Shown here: positions 55,382-64,000 of the stretch, piece by piece | Layout: the number at the start of each line of letters is the position of its first letter | Position numbering within the stretch: position 1 is the first letter of the stretch | Assembly (NCBI GenBank): GCA_028280885.1 | Contig: JANQKY010000043.1 | Span: 1 to 64,000, forward strand | Direction of reading: 5' to 3' | DNA: 64,000 bases | DNA from: Tepidamorphus sp. | GTDB taxonomy: Bacteria > Pseudomonadota > Alphaproteobacteria > Rhizobiales > Tepidamorphaceae | Position numbers and translations under genes: made by a program | The notes under the pieces: generated by a model | The model's input: only the letters and a program-made list of their open reading frames with translations | Told to the model about the DNA's origin: nothing | Database searches by the model: none

Positions 55382-55711
55382 GGACAGGTCTCCCGCCCTT
55401 CAGATGTGCCATCTGGCGGCGCGGCGCAAGGCCATGGGGCCGAACGATCAAGCGGAATCGGTCATCATGGCGGCGAATGCGGGCTGATTGGCGTATCGAA
55501 GAGAGGATCAGTGTTCGCATTTTCGAAAAAATGCAGCGGCGCCCCCCACCGCGTCGCCAGTTGCGTCGGAACCGGAAGAAATCAGCCGACACCGATATTA
55601 TAGGGCCAGATCGCAAAAAATCGATGTTTGAGCCGCCTAAATTTGCGGCATGTCGGAATATTGCCTAAATTCCGGCATGCCCTGATCCCCCATCCCGTGG
55701 CCCCCCATGCC
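55382..55711. other. Intergenic region with hairpin
   Basis: This 330-base gap holds a 12-bp hairpin with one mismatch at 55648-55680 (arms 55648-55659 and 55669-55680, 9-base loop), overlapping a direct repeat of GCCTAAATT followed by CGGCATG (55634-55652, 55663-55679). It may end the methyltransferase transcript. Nothing else is visible. Confidence 0.45.
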
Positions 55712-56479
55712 CTAATCTCCCATACGCAGTGCCGCGCCGAACCGCAGGACGGCCTCGATCTCCGGCCGGAAGCCATGGCCCGCCTCGTCGTGCAGGACGA
55801 GGTCCGGCAGGAGGTTGAGCGGCGCGCGGCTGCCCTTGTGGCCGCGGACGATGACCCGCGTGGCGGGCGCGTCCCGGCGGGGATGAACCGGCAGGACGGC
55901 CAGCCCGCCGAAGCGGCGTCCGGTCGCCTGGAGAACGAGACCCAGCGCATCGGCCCGGTGGACGAGCGTCAGGCTGCCGCCGGGGCGCAGGACGGCGGCG
56001 GCAAAGCGTAGCCAGCCGTCCAGCAGGTCCGCAGGGGCGGCGTGGGCAGGCGCGGCATGGGCCTGCGCCTTTGAAGGCGAAATCCGGTTGGCGGCGGGGT
56101 CGTAGAAGGGCGGATTGGCAAGCGCATGATCGGCGGTTCCGGTCAGGCCGGCGCGGTCGGCCGCGCCGCGCGCGGCGACATCGATCGTGTGGACGGTTAC
56201 CCGCTCGGCCATGCCGTTGCGCCCGGCGTTCTTCCGGGCAAGCTCGACGCTCTGCGGATCGGCCTCGAGCAACAGCGCCTTCGTGTCAGCAACCCGCGAC
56301 AGGGCGCACAGGCCGGCGACGCCGACGCCGGCGCCGATATCGGCCACCGTCTCCCCCGGCTCAAGCGGTGCGGCGGCCGCGATCAGCACCGCCTCGATGC
56401 CGGAGCGATGCCCCGTCTTCGGCTGCAGGATCGACAGCCGGCCGCCGAGGAAGGCGTCATCGCTGAAGGCGTCCGCCAT
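55712..56479 (-). CDS. tRNA1(Val) A37 N6-methyltransferase-like protein
   Basis: 255 residues. The methyltransferase loop is D-I-G-A-G-V-G-V-A-G, and the N-P-P-F motif (N-P-P-F-Y-D-P) marks an amino-methyltransferase acting on adenine, as in TrmN6/YfiC. S-K-A-Q-A-H follows. It probably N6-methylates A37 of tRNA1-Val. It is 19 bases from the DUF2007 gene in the same direction. Confidence 0.87.
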   Translation of the reverse strand: MADAFSDDAFLGGRLSILQPKTGHRSGIEAVLIAAAAPLEPGETVADIGAGVGVAGLCALSRVADTKALLLEADPQSVELARKNAGRNGMAERVTVHTIDVAARGAADRAGLTGTADHALANPPFYDPAANRISPSKAQAHAAPAHAAPADLLDGWLRFAAAVLRPGGSLTLVHRADALGLVLQATGRRFGGLAVLPVHPRRDAPATRVIVRGHKGSRAPLNLLPDLVLHDEAGHGFRPEIEAVLRFGAALRMGD

Positions 56480-56498
56480 ATGCGAACCGGTCCCCGGG

Positions 56499-56717
56499 TT
56501 ACTTCAGATTGTCGCCGAGGCCGGCGTCGATCATCAGCCGGCGGGCCTCGTCCGCGCGGTCGCTGTCGATCAGGAGCCGGCGCGGCAGCACGCCGAGCGA
56601 GCCTTCCATGATGCTCATGTTCTGGTCGACGATCGCGCAGGCAATCCCCGCATCCTTGAGCAGCGCCTCGGCGTAGCTCAGGGCAACCATGTCATTCGTG
56701 CGCATCAGTTCGATCAT
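56499..56717 (-). CDS. DUF2007-family putative signal-transducing protein
   Basis: 72 residues from ATG 56717. The core I-E-L-M-R-T-N-D-M-V-A-L-S-Y-A-E-A-L-L-K-D-A-G-I, then D-Q-N-M-S-I and R-R-L-L-I-D, matches the small DUF2007 family. Function unknown. It lies between the polyprenyl synthase and the tRNA methyltransferase genes. Confidence 0.85.
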   Translation of the reverse strand: MIELMRTNDMVALSYAEALLKDAGIACAIVDQNMSIMEGSLGVLPRRLLIDSDRADEARRLMIDAGLGDNLK

Positions 56718-56913
56718 AAAGGACCCTGCCTGTCGGATTCCCGCCCGTTCATTCCGAAAATGATAGCCGTTGCCGGAATGCCATCCGATCAAAACCGCGT
56801 CAATTCCGCAACGCGCCATCGTATAGGCCAATCCGTCGCGCACTGCGCTATTGCCCAGACCCTTGCGCGAACCTAATGTCTCGGCAACCTGACTGCGGCA
56901 AGCGGAGTGGATT

Positions 56914-57930
56914 GTGGGGACCGTCGTTTCAATTCAACAAAAGCCGGATCGCGACAGCGGGATCGAGCGCCTGGTCGGTCTCGTCGCCGACGACATGAAG
57001 CGGGTCAACGAGATGATCCTGTCGCGGACCGGGTCGGACGTGACGCTCATTCCCGAGGTCGCGGCCCATCTGATCGAATCCGGCGGCAAGCGGCTGCGCC
57101 CGATGCTGACGATCGCGGCGGCCCAGATGTTCGGCTATGGCGGCGACGGGCATATCCGGCTGGCGGCAAGCGTCGAGTTCATGCACACCGCGACGCTTCT
57201 GCACGACGACGTGGTCGACGAGAGCGACATGCGGCGCGGCAAGGCGGCCGCGCGCATGGTCTGGGGCAACGAGGCGAGCGTGCTGGTCGGCGACTTCCTG
57301 CTCGGCCAGGCCTTCAAGATGATGGTCGAGGTGCGCTCGCTCGATGCGCTCGAAGTGCTGTCGGATGCCGCCGCCGTGATCGCCGAGGGCGAGGTGATGC
57401 AGCTCGTCACCGCCCAGAACACCGCGACCACCGAGGACGAATATCTCGCCGTCATCCGCGCCAAGACCGCCGCGCTGTTCTCGGCCGCCGGCGAAGTCGG
57501 CGCGATCGTCGCCGACCGCAGCGCGGCCGAACGCGGCGCGCTGCGCTCCTATGGCACCAATCTCGGCCTCGCCTTCCAGCTTGTCGACGACGCGCTCGAC
57601 TATTCCGGCGCCCAGGCCAAGCTCGGCAAGAATGTCGGCGACGATTTCCGCGAGGGCAAGGTGACGCTGCCGGTGCTGCTCGCCTATCGGCGCGGCGACG
57701 AGGAGCAGCGCGACTTCTGGCGCCGCAGCCTGACCGAGCGGCAGACCGATGACAGCGATCTCGACCGGGCGATCGCGCTGATGGCCGAACACCGGGCGCT
57801 CGAGGATACGATTGCGCGGGCCCGCCACTATGGCGCCATGGCGCGCGACGCACTCGAGATCTTCCCGGCCTCCGACCACCGCACCGCGCTCAACGACGTC
57901 GTCGACTTCTGCGTCAACCGCGAATTCTGA
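56914..57930 (+). CDS. ispB: Polyprenyl diphosphate synthase (octa/decaprenyl type)
   Basis: 338 residues from a GTG. Both aspartate motifs are present: L-L-H-D-D-V-V-D-E-S-D and the late L-V-D-D-A-L-D-Y, with G-G-K-R-L-R-P before the first. It makes the long isoprenoid tail of ubiquinone; alphaproteobacteria usually have ten isoprene units. Divergent from the DUF2007 gene and convergent with ispE. Confidence 0.93.
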   Translation: MGTVVSIQQKPDRDSGIERLVGLVADDMKRVNEMILSRTGSDVTLIPEVAAHLIESGGKRLRPMLTIAAAQMFGYGGDGHIRLAASVEFMHTATLLHDDVVDESDMRRGKAAARMVWGNEASVLVGDFLLGQAFKMMVEVRSLDALEVLSDAAAVIAEGEVMQLVTAQNTATTEDEYLAVIRAKTAALFSAAGEVGAIVADRSAAERGALRSYGTNLGLAFQLVDDALDYSGAQAKLGKNVGDDFREGKVTLPVLLAYRRGDEEQRDFWRRSLTERQTDDSDLDRAIALMAEHRALEDTIARARHYGAMARDALEIFPASDHRTALNDVVDFCVNREF

Positions 57931-57996
57931 CCGGCGGAGCCGGGCCGGATTTGCGCTGTGCCAGGAACCGGAGCATTCATGCCGGCTCCGCTTCCC

Positions 57997-58926
57997 TCAA
58001 GCGCCCCGCGCATGCGGGCGCCCTGCCGCAACCCACCATTCCGGACGCCGTCCCGACACCACCCCGGCACCGGCCCGCGCGGCGGCCGCGTCCGGATAGA
58101 CCGCAAAGCAGGTCGCGCCCGATCCGGACATGCGCGCGATCAGGCAGGCATCGGTCTCTCGCAGGGCATCTAGGACGGCGGCAATCTCCGGGGCGAGGGT
58201 GAGCGCGGGCGCTTCGAGATCGTTGGCGGTTTCGCCCAGATAGCGGACGAGGCCGGCGACGTCGGCGAAGACGGGCGGCTCCGGTAGCGGCGGCGAGAAC
58301 CGGCCCGCCAGCGCGCGAAACACCGCCGGTGTCGAAACCGCCGTCCCCGGATTGACGAGCACGAGGCCGAATTCGGGCAGTGCGTCGAGCGTCGTGATCT
58401 GATCGCCTATTCCCCGCGCGTGCAAGGGGCGGCTCGCCAGACACATCGGCACGTCGGCGCCAAGCCGCAGGCCGATCCCGGCAAGGCGCTCGTCTGGCCA
58501 GTCAAGCCGCCAGAGCCGGTTCAGCGCACGCAGGGCAGCCGCAGCATCAGCCGAACCGCCGCCGAGCCCGGAGGCGATCGGCAGGACCTTGTGCAGGACC
58601 AAGGCCGCGCCGGGCGCAATGGCGGCGCCGCCGAAGGCTTCGGCGCGCAGGGCGGCCGCCGCCTTGAGGACGAGATCGTCCCGCGGAGCCGGCAATGCGG
58701 ACGCAAATGGTCCGGTTGCCGCAAGATCAAGCGTTTCGGCGGGCGTAACGGTCAGCCGGTCGCCGATATCGGCGAAGGCCACCAGGGTATCGAGCAAGTG
58801 ATAGCCGTCGTCGCGCCGGCCGGTGACGTGCAGCGCCAGGTTGATCTTGGCGGGCGCGAACTCCGCGACCGCCCCACGCGTGCAGTCGGGCGCCCCAGAC
58901 CCCGGGCTGCCCCCGGCAGCAGCCAC
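57997..58926 (-). CDS. ispE: 4-diphosphocytidyl-2-C-methyl-D-erythritol kinase
   Basis: 309 residues from a GTG overlapping the TAG stop of the TPR gene by one base. GHMP kinase fold: F-A-P-A-K-I-N-L at the start and P-I-A-S-G-L-G-G-G-S-A-D-A-A near 110. It phosphorylates CDP-ME in the MEP isoprenoid route that feeds the polyprenyl synthase beside it. Coupled translation to the TPR gene. Confidence 0.92.
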   Translation of the reverse strand: MAAAGGSPGSGAPDCTRGAVAEFAPAKINLALHVTGRRDDGYHLLDTLVAFADIGDRLTVTPAETLDLAATGPFASALPAPRDDLVLKAAAALRAEAFGGAAIAPGAALVLHKVLPIASGLGGGSADAAAALRALNRLWRLDWPDERLAGIGLRLGADVPMCLASRPLHARGIGDQITTLDALPEFGLVLVNPGTAVSTPAVFRALAGRFSPPLPEPPVFADVAGLVRYLGETANDLEAPALTLAPEIAAVLDALRETDACLIARMSGSGATCFAVYPDAAAARAGAGVVSGRRPEWWVAAGRPHARGA

Positions 58927-60719
58927 TAGCCGTCGTTGCGGCGCAGCTCCAGCGCGGCGCGGTCGGGCGTGTCGTTGAGGCCGTTTTCGAGCTTGTCGAG
59001 GATCTTGGCGAGATCGTCGGGCTCCGGATCGAGCGCCTTGGCGTGGCTCCACTGGAACTGCGCCTCGAGCTTGCGCCCGACCTTCCAATAGGCATCGCCG
59101 AGATGGTCGTTGATGATCGGATCGTCCGGCTTCAGTTCGACGGCGCGCTCAAGCTCGCGGGCGGCTTCCTCGTAGCGCCCGAGCCGGTAATAGGCCCAGC
59201 CCAGGCTGTCGACGATATAGCCGTCATTGGGCCTAAGCTCGACGGCGCGGGTGATCATGTCGAGCGCCTCGTCGAGATTGAGGTTCTGATCGACCCAGGA
59301 ATAGCCGAGATAGTTCAGCACATGCGGCTGCTCGGGATTGAGTTCGAGCGCCTTCTGCAGGTCGAGCTCGGCCAGCGGCCAGCGCTTGTCGCGCTCATAG
59401 GACATGCCGCGGAAATAGAACAGCGCCCAGTCGCGCTGGGTCGGCCGGCCGATCTGGTCGACGGCGCGGGTATAGACCTTGGCCGCCTCGCCGAAGCGCT
59501 CGCGACCGCGCAGCACGTTGCCCAGCGCGATGATCGCCTCGTAGTCGTCGGGCGCGGCCTCGATCACCTGTTCGAGGATCGCGATGGCCTCGTCGGTGCG
59601 CTCGAGGTCGTCGAGGTTGAGAGCCTTGTGAATGTCGGCGTTCGGCCGCAGCGGCGAGTCCGGCGCGATCCGGTCGTAGACCTCGATCGCCTCCTCCGAA
59701 TCGCGGATCTTCTCGTAGTAGTCGGCCAGCGACAGAAGCGCCAGCGGCTGCGTGGGGGCAAGATGCAGGCCGAGCCTGAGATAGAGCGCGGCATATTCCT
59801 CGCCGCTGTCGCTGCCAAGCGCCGAGCCGATGCCGTAGAGAACCTCGGCCGCCCCCTCCTGGGCGGACTTGACGATCGGCGCAGGGGTCCTGCCCTCGTC
59901 GATCTCGGCGAGCGCTGCAACCGTCAGCGGGTGGTCGGGCACCACGGTGCCGAACCGCTGGAACACGGCGGTCGCTTCGTCGATCCGGTCGGTGCGCGCC
60001 AGGTGCCGGCCCCAGGCCTGGACGATGCGGATCGCATCCGGATCGGCCGTATAGGCGGCCTCGAAATAGGCGCCGGCGGCGGTCTCGTCGCCCCCCACGG
60101 TGGCGATCAGGCCGGAATGATAGGGCTTGAACACCTCGTACCATTCGGGACCGCTGAGCGAATCGACGGTTGCGAGCGCCTGTTCGATATCGCCGATGCC
60201 GGCCTCGGCCCAGGCGCGCAGAAGGGTGGATGTCAGTTCGGCGAGCGGTCCGTTGCCGGCATTGTCGAGATGGCGTTCGGCGACCGCGTATTCGCGCGCG
60301 CGGATGCCGTCGACGGCAAGCGCCAGATGGGCGACGCGGTGCTCGGGATCGAGTTCGACGAGCCGCGTCGCGGTGTCCATGGCCCGGTCGTAGTCGCCGT
60401 CGATCAGCGACAGGGTGAAGCTGCGGTCGAGCAGGGCGAGATTGTCGGGGTCCTCGGCGAGCGCCGCGTTGAAATAATGCGCGGCGGCGTCGGAATCGCG
60501 CAAGCCCCCGGCCATGCGCCCGGCCAGGTAGCTGCCGGCCAGCGATCCGGAGACATAGTCGTCCTTCTGCGCTTCCGCATGGGCCGGGGCCCATACTGTC
60601 AGACCGAAAGTCGTCGCAAAGGTAAGGGCCAAGGCGGCGGAAGTGAAACGGATCGGGCGAAAGGCCCGGCCCAAGACGATCAGACTTGTGGCGATTGAAC
60701 GTATAGACTGTATGGTCAA
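58926..60719 (-). CDS. Exported tetratricopeptide-repeat protein
   Basis: 597 residues from a TTG at 60719 with GAGGGG at good spacing; an upstream extension exists. A hydrophobic segment ends A-H-A, a signal peptide. About 14 TPR-like units follow, clearest at the C-terminus (A-L-E-L-N-P-E-Q-P, A-V-E-L-R-P-N-D-G-Y, A-V-E-L-K-P-D-D-P). A scaffold for protein assembly in the envelope is the usual role. Translationally coupled to ispE, a pairing conserved in Hyphomicrobiales. Confidence 0.85.
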   Translation of the reverse strand: MTIQSIRSIATSLIVLGRAFRPIRFTSAALALTFATTFGLTVWAPAHAEAQKDDYVSGSLAGSYLAGRMAGGLRDSDAAAHYFNAALAEDPDNLALLDRSFTLSLIDGDYDRAMDTATRLVELDPEHRVAHLALAVDGIRAREYAVAERHLDNAGNGPLAELTSTLLRAWAEAGIGDIEQALATVDSLSGPEWYEVFKPYHSGLIATVGGDETAAGAYFEAAYTADPDAIRIVQAWGRHLARTDRIDEATAVFQRFGTVVPDHPLTVAALAEIDEGRTPAPIVKSAQEGAAEVLYGIGSALGSDSGEEYAALYLRLGLHLAPTQPLALLSLADYYEKIRDSEEAIEVYDRIAPDSPLRPNADIHKALNLDDLERTDEAIAILEQVIEAAPDDYEAIIALGNVLRGRERFGEAAKVYTRAVDQIGRPTQRDWALFYFRGMSYERDKRWPLAELDLQKALELNPEQPHVLNYLGYSWVDQNLNLDEALDMITRAVELRPNDGYIVDSLGWAYYRLGRYEEAARELERAVELKPDDPIINDHLGDAYWKVGRKLEAQFQWSHAKALDPEPDDLAKILDKLENGLNDTPDRAALELRRNDG

Positions 60720-60857
60720 ATGTTCAGCCCCTCGAAGGCCCCGTAAAAAGGTAGCCACGCCACCCCTAACCGCATGATTGCCACAGGATGATGGACGAAT
60801 TGCGGCGGGGCGGCAACCAAAACCGGTCTTCAACATGAACGCCTGTGCAGACCCCGC

Positions 60858-62534
60858 CTACATGTTCGGATAATTCGGTCCGCCGGCGCCCTCCGGCACC
60901 GTCCAGTTGATGTTGGCATTCGGGTCCTTGATGTCGCAGGTCTTGCAGTGGACGCAGTTCTGCGCGTTGATCTGGAACCGCGGCGCCGCGTCGCCCTCCT
61001 CGACCCATTCATAGACGCCGGCCGGGCAGTAGCGGTTCGACGGCCCGGCGAAGACGTCGTGCTCGCTCGACTTCTGCAGCGCATCATCGAGCACTTTCAG
61101 ATGGATCGGCTGGTCTTCCTCGTGATTGGTGTTGGACAGGAACACCGAGGACAGCTTGTCGAAGGACAGTTTGCCGTCGGGCTTGGGATAGTCGATTTTC
61201 CGGCACTGGGAGGCCGGTTTCAGGGTCTGAGAATCCGGCTTGCCGTGGCCCAGCGTGCCGAACAGCGAAAAGCCGAGCGTGTTCGTCCACATGTCGAGGC
61301 CGCCGAGCGCGATGCCCGCGTAGAGACCGTATTTCGACCACAGCGGCTTGACGTTGCGCACCGCCTTCAGGTCGCGACCCACCGGCCCGGCCCGCAGGTC
61401 GGCGTCGAACCCCTCGATCAGGTCGCCCGACCGGCCGTGCTTGAGCGCTGCATGCACCTTTTCAGCCGCAAGCGCGCCGGACAGCATGGCGTTGTGCGAG
61501 CCCTTGATGCGCGGCACGTTGACGAGCCCCGCGGCGCAGCCGATCAGGAGCCCGCCGGGGAAGGTCAGTTTCGGGATCGACTGGAAGCCGCCCTCGGTGA
61601 TCGCGCGGGCGCCGTAGGAGAGCCGCTTGCCCCCCTCGAAGGTGTCGGCGATCGCGGGATGGTGCTTGAAGCGCTGGAACTCGTCGAAGGGCGAGATCCA
61701 GGGATTCTCGTAGTTCAGGTGCACGACGAAGCCGACCGCGACCTGATTGTCCTCCAGGTGATAGAGGAAGGAGCCACCGCCGGTGCGCGCGTCAAGCGGC
61801 CAGCCGAACGAGTGCTGGACGAGACCGGGCGTGTGTTTTTCGGGCGCAACCTCCCAGAGCTCCTTCAGGCCGATGCCGAATTTCGGCGGCTCGCAGCCTT
61901 TATCCAGCTCGAATTTCGAGATCAGCATCTTGGCGAGCGAACCGCGCGCGCCCTCGGCGATCAGCACGTATTTGCCCAAAAGCGCCATGCCGCGCATATA
62001 GGCGTCCTTGTGCGCGCCGTTACGGCCAACGCCCATGTCGCCGGTGGCCACCCCGATCACCTGGCCATCGTCTCCGTAAAGCACCTCGGCTGCGGCAAAG
62101 CCCGGATAGACCTCGACGCCGAGCTCCTCCGCCTTGGTCGCCAGCCAGCGGCAGACATTGCCCAGCGAGACGATGTAGTTGCCGTGATTGTTCATCAGCG
62201 GCGGCATGGCGAAATTGGGCAGGCGGACGCTGCCCGAGGGGCCCAGGAACAGGAAATGATCGGCGGTGACCGGCGTCTTGATCGGCGTGTCCTCGTCGCG
62301 CCAGCCGGGCAGCAGCGCGTCCAGGCCGACCGGATCCATCACGGCGCCCGACAGGATATGCGCGCCGACCTCCGAGCCTTTTTCCAGGACGACGACGGAC
62401 AGCTCTTCGCCCGCCTCGGCGGCCAGCTGCTTCAGGCGGATCGCCGCGGACAGACCGGCGGGGCCGGCGCCGACGATCACAACATCGAACTCCATCGACT
62501 CGCGTTCCGGCAGGTCCTGCATCTCTTCGGCCAC
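60858..62534 (-). CDS. Electron transfer flavoprotein-ubiquinone oxidoreductase
   Basis: 558 residues from a GTG with GGAGGA five bases upstream, equal to the family length. The FAD fold opens V-V-I-V-G-A-G-P-A-G-L. The C-terminal 4Fe-4S cluster has C-V-H-C-K-T-C-D-I-K-D-P, with an earlier Cys in C-P-A-G-V-Y-E. It passes electrons from acyl-CoA dehydrogenases via ETF to the quinone pool, and an acyl-CoA dehydrogenase lies at 21467-23239. Membrane-associated. Confidence 0.94.
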   Translation of the reverse strand: MAEEMQDLPERESMEFDVVIVGAGPAGLSAAIRLKQLAAEAGEELSVVVLEKGSEVGAHILSGAVMDPVGLDALLPGWRDEDTPIKTPVTADHFLFLGPSGSVRLPNFAMPPLMNNHGNYIVSLGNVCRWLATKAEELGVEVYPGFAAAEVLYGDDGQVIGVATGDMGVGRNGAHKDAYMRGMALLGKYVLIAEGARGSLAKMLISKFELDKGCEPPKFGIGLKELWEVAPEKHTPGLVQHSFGWPLDARTGGGSFLYHLEDNQVAVGFVVHLNYENPWISPFDEFQRFKHHPAIADTFEGGKRLSYGARAITEGGFQSIPKLTFPGGLLIGCAAGLVNVPRIKGSHNAMLSGALAAEKVHAALKHGRSGDLIEGFDADLRAGPVGRDLKAVRNVKPLWSKYGLYAGIALGGLDMWTNTLGFSLFGTLGHGKPDSQTLKPASQCRKIDYPKPDGKLSFDKLSSVFLSNTNHEEDQPIHLKVLDDALQKSSEHDVFAGPSNRYCPAGVYEWVEEGDAAPRFQINAQNCVHCKTCDIKDPNANINWTVPEGAGGPNYPNM

Positions 62535-62660
62535 GTGTCTCCTCCGTCGGGGGCGTTGGGGTCTGCAAACGGGGGGTCTGCAAACGGGCGGCAATATGAA
62601 CTATAATTCGTTACCGTCAAATTGTGGATCGATGCCGGGTATCAAGGGTGGGCTATCAAG

Positions 62661-63518
62661 GTGAGCGCGGAAACGGCACGCGATATCGACCAAGCGGCAG
62701 CGCATGCGCTTCTGGACTGGCAACTGGCCGCCGGAGTCGACGAGACGATCGCCGAGGCGCCGGTCAACCGCCTGGACCTGCCGCGCCCTGATAATGCGCG
62801 TCCCGACGTGGCGCGCGCGCGCGCGCCCGGTCAGCCCCCCGACCGATCCGGACGGGACACCCCCATCGGCAACGCGTCAGGGCAGGCCGCAGCGGCGGGC
62901 CAGGGTGCGCCGCACGACACCGATCCCGCCATGGCCGCCCGCACGGCGGCCCGCAGCGCCGCGACGCTCGACGACCTGCACGGGCTGTTGCAGGGATTCG
63001 ACGGGTGTCCGCTCAAGTTCACCGCGAAGAACCTGTGCTTTGCCGACGGCAACCCGGACGCGCGCGTGATGTTCATCGGCGAGGCGCCGGGCGCCCAGGA
63101 GGATATCCAGGGAAAGCCGTTCGTCGGCCGGGCGGGCGCGCTGCTCGACAAGATGCTGGCGGCGATCGGGCTCGACCGGACCTCCGCCTACATCACCAAT
63201 GTCGTCTACTGGCGGCCGCCCGGCAACCGGACGCCGACGCCGCAGGAGACCCAGGCCTGCCGCCCCTTCATCGACCGGCAGATCGAACTGGCCGATCCCG
63301 ATATCGTCGTGTTTCTGGGTGGTGCGGCGGCAAAGGAGATGCTGCAGCGTTCGGAAGGCATCCTGCGCATGCGCGGCAGGTGGTTCGATTTCGACACCGG
63401 CGCACGGCAGATCAAGGCGATCGCCACCCTGCATCCGGCCTATCTCCTGCGCCAGCCCGGCCAGAAGCGGCTTGCCTGGCGCGACTTCCTGGCGATCCGC
63501 AAGGCGCTCGGCGGCTAG
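62661..63518 (+). CDS. Family 4-type uracil-DNA glycosylase
   Basis: 285 residues from a GTG at 62661 (another GTG at 62622). The first 100 residues are low-complexity and Pro/Ala/Arg-rich. The glycosylase domain has G-E-A-P-G-A-Q-E-D near 140, [19 protein letters not shown] and H-P-A-Y-L-L at the end. The cluster cysteines fit C-P-L-K and L-C-F. It removes uracil from DNA. Its last codon and TAG stop are the first bases of the inverted-repeat element, so the end may have been changed by insertion. Confidence 0.9.
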   Translation: MSAETARDIDQAAAHALLDWQLAAGVDETIAEAPVNRLDLPRPDNARPDVARARAPGQPPDRSGRDTPIGNASGQAAAAGQGAPHDTDPAMAARTAARSAATLDDLHGLLQGFDGCPLKFTAKNLCFADGNPDARVMFIGEAPGAQEDIQGKPFVGRAGALLDKMLAAIGLDRTSAYITNVVYWRPPGNRTPTPQETQACRPFIDRQIELADPDIVVFLGGAAAKEMLQRSEGILRMRGRWFDFDTGARQIKAIATLHPAYLLRQPGQKRLAWRDFLAIRKALGG

Positions 63519-63828
63519 GTCGTGGTGAGGATTTAACCATTGCGCCGGTTTGCCCGGATTTGTTCAGGATTGGTGCATGAGGAGGAAGGACATGCTGGCG
63601 CATATTCCCAAGGAAGTTCGGGGACGAATGCGCCGATCCTGGGCAAATCCGGGCAAATCCCCCCCTTTCGGCATGGTTGGGGGACGAGGCGCATTTCGCC
63701 CCTGGACGTCCCCATGAAGACTCACAGTGGGAAATGCTTGAAGTGACCTACACTGCGGCGCATTTCCCAGCTAGCCAGGAACGAAATGCGCCACGCCGGC
63801 ACAATGGTTAAATCCTCACCACGACCTA
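63516..63828. mobile_element. MITE-like element with terminal inverted repeats
   Basis: A 313-bp non-coding element. Terminal inverted repeats of 33 bases (63516-63548 and 63796-63828) match at 32 positions; the outer 27 are perfect. Inside is a second inverted repeat (63549-63561 with the AAATCCGGGCAAA near 63645-63657) and five GGCGCAT-type boxes in alternating orientation (63597, 63628, 63688, 63757, 63783). It begins and ends with TA, as Tc1/mariner/IS630 target duplications do. No transposase. The left end supplies the UDG stop codon. Confidence 0.75.
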
Positions 63829-64000
63829 AAGCAGATCCGGCAATAATCGGTTGCCAAAGCGGAAATTAATCTTAACATACCGTTATCGTTGATTTTCTCA
63901 GCGCCGTAGCGCAGAAGAATCCTCGGCATTACTGGGCTGATACGTGCGTGGAAACAGAACAGAATTCATTTTTTGCAAAGACGCGATTCCTCAAATCACG
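63829..64000. other. Non-coding end of the window
   Basis: The last 172 bases are AT-richer, with GAAATTAATCTTAACATACC near 63860-63880 and a T-run near 63970. It may be the promoter of a gene outside the window. Nothing else is supported. Confidence 0.3.

Overview
The window is a high-GC, gene-dense chromosomal stretch of an alphaproteobacterium, almost certainly of the order Hyphomicrobiales (Rhizobiales). This rests on the gene neighbourhoods (fabI, histidine phosphatase, aroC and a hybrid ribB; polyprenyl synthase, DUF2007, tRNA methyltransferase, S49 peptidase, glyQ, glyS and ppdK), on families typical of the order (TIGR02301, AcuI, a DUF3096 mini-protein), and on intergenic palindromes of the kind scattered through these genomes. 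No rRNA, tRNA, CRISPR array, intact transposase or prophage was found. Genus cannot be assigned from sequence alone.

Layout. 0-7.1 kb: two alpha/beta hydrolases, an isoprenylcysteine-methyltransferase-type membrane enzyme, a cysteine-rich one-haem exported protein, and a tlyA plus RumA-type RNA-methyltransferase pair. 7.1-8.7 kb: an AT-rich island with two unknown envelope proteins. 8.7-21 kb: a methyltransferase, alanine dehydrogenase with a divergent Lrp regulator, then a reverse-strand metabolic block (riboflavin, chorismate, fatty-acid synthesis, exonuclease VII small subunit, deacetylase-family protein, SDR, GFA). 21-31 kb: acyl-CoA dehydrogenase, the t6A enzyme, a MerR regulator fused to a P-loop domain, an FAD oxidase, acetyltransferase, ASL-family lyase, SRAP, NUDIX, TIGR02301 and LysE. 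31-46 kb: dihydroorotase-type enzyme, YgfZ/HD pair, PTP-like phosphatase, MarR with thioesterase, AcuI, an MFS transporter facing a hydratase across a clear palindrome, a shortened NadB-like flavoprotein and a cell-wall hydrolase. 46-58 kb: ppdK, DUF3096, glyS, fic, glyQ, S49 peptidase, tRNA methyltransferase, DUF2007 and polyprenyl synthase. 58-64 kb: ispE, a TPR protein, ETF-ubiquinone oxidoreductase, a family-4-type uracil-DNA glycosylase and a 313-bp inverted-repeat element.

The accessory signals stand out from the housekeeping background. (1) A roughly 37-bp repeat occurs three times inside reading frames, twice in glyS and once in glyQ, always in the same frame, so both subunits of one enzyme carry the same extra peptide. 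(2) An AT-richer fic gene, with its own palindromic operator and a C-terminal winged-helix-like region, sits between glyQ and glyS. (3) A MITE-like element with 33-bp terminal inverted repeats ends the uracil-DNA glycosylase gene by supplying its stop codon. (4) An AT-rich two-gene island encodes a two-TM protein and an exported protein with a peptidoglycan-binding-like end. (5) A NadB-like protein has lost its capping domain but keeps an open frame. Two families of long intergenic palindromes, with copies at 21, 37 and 49 kb, add to the repeat load.

Most starts were chosen by Shine-Dalgarno spacing and family length; long antisense frames over real genes were treated as GC-driven shadows.
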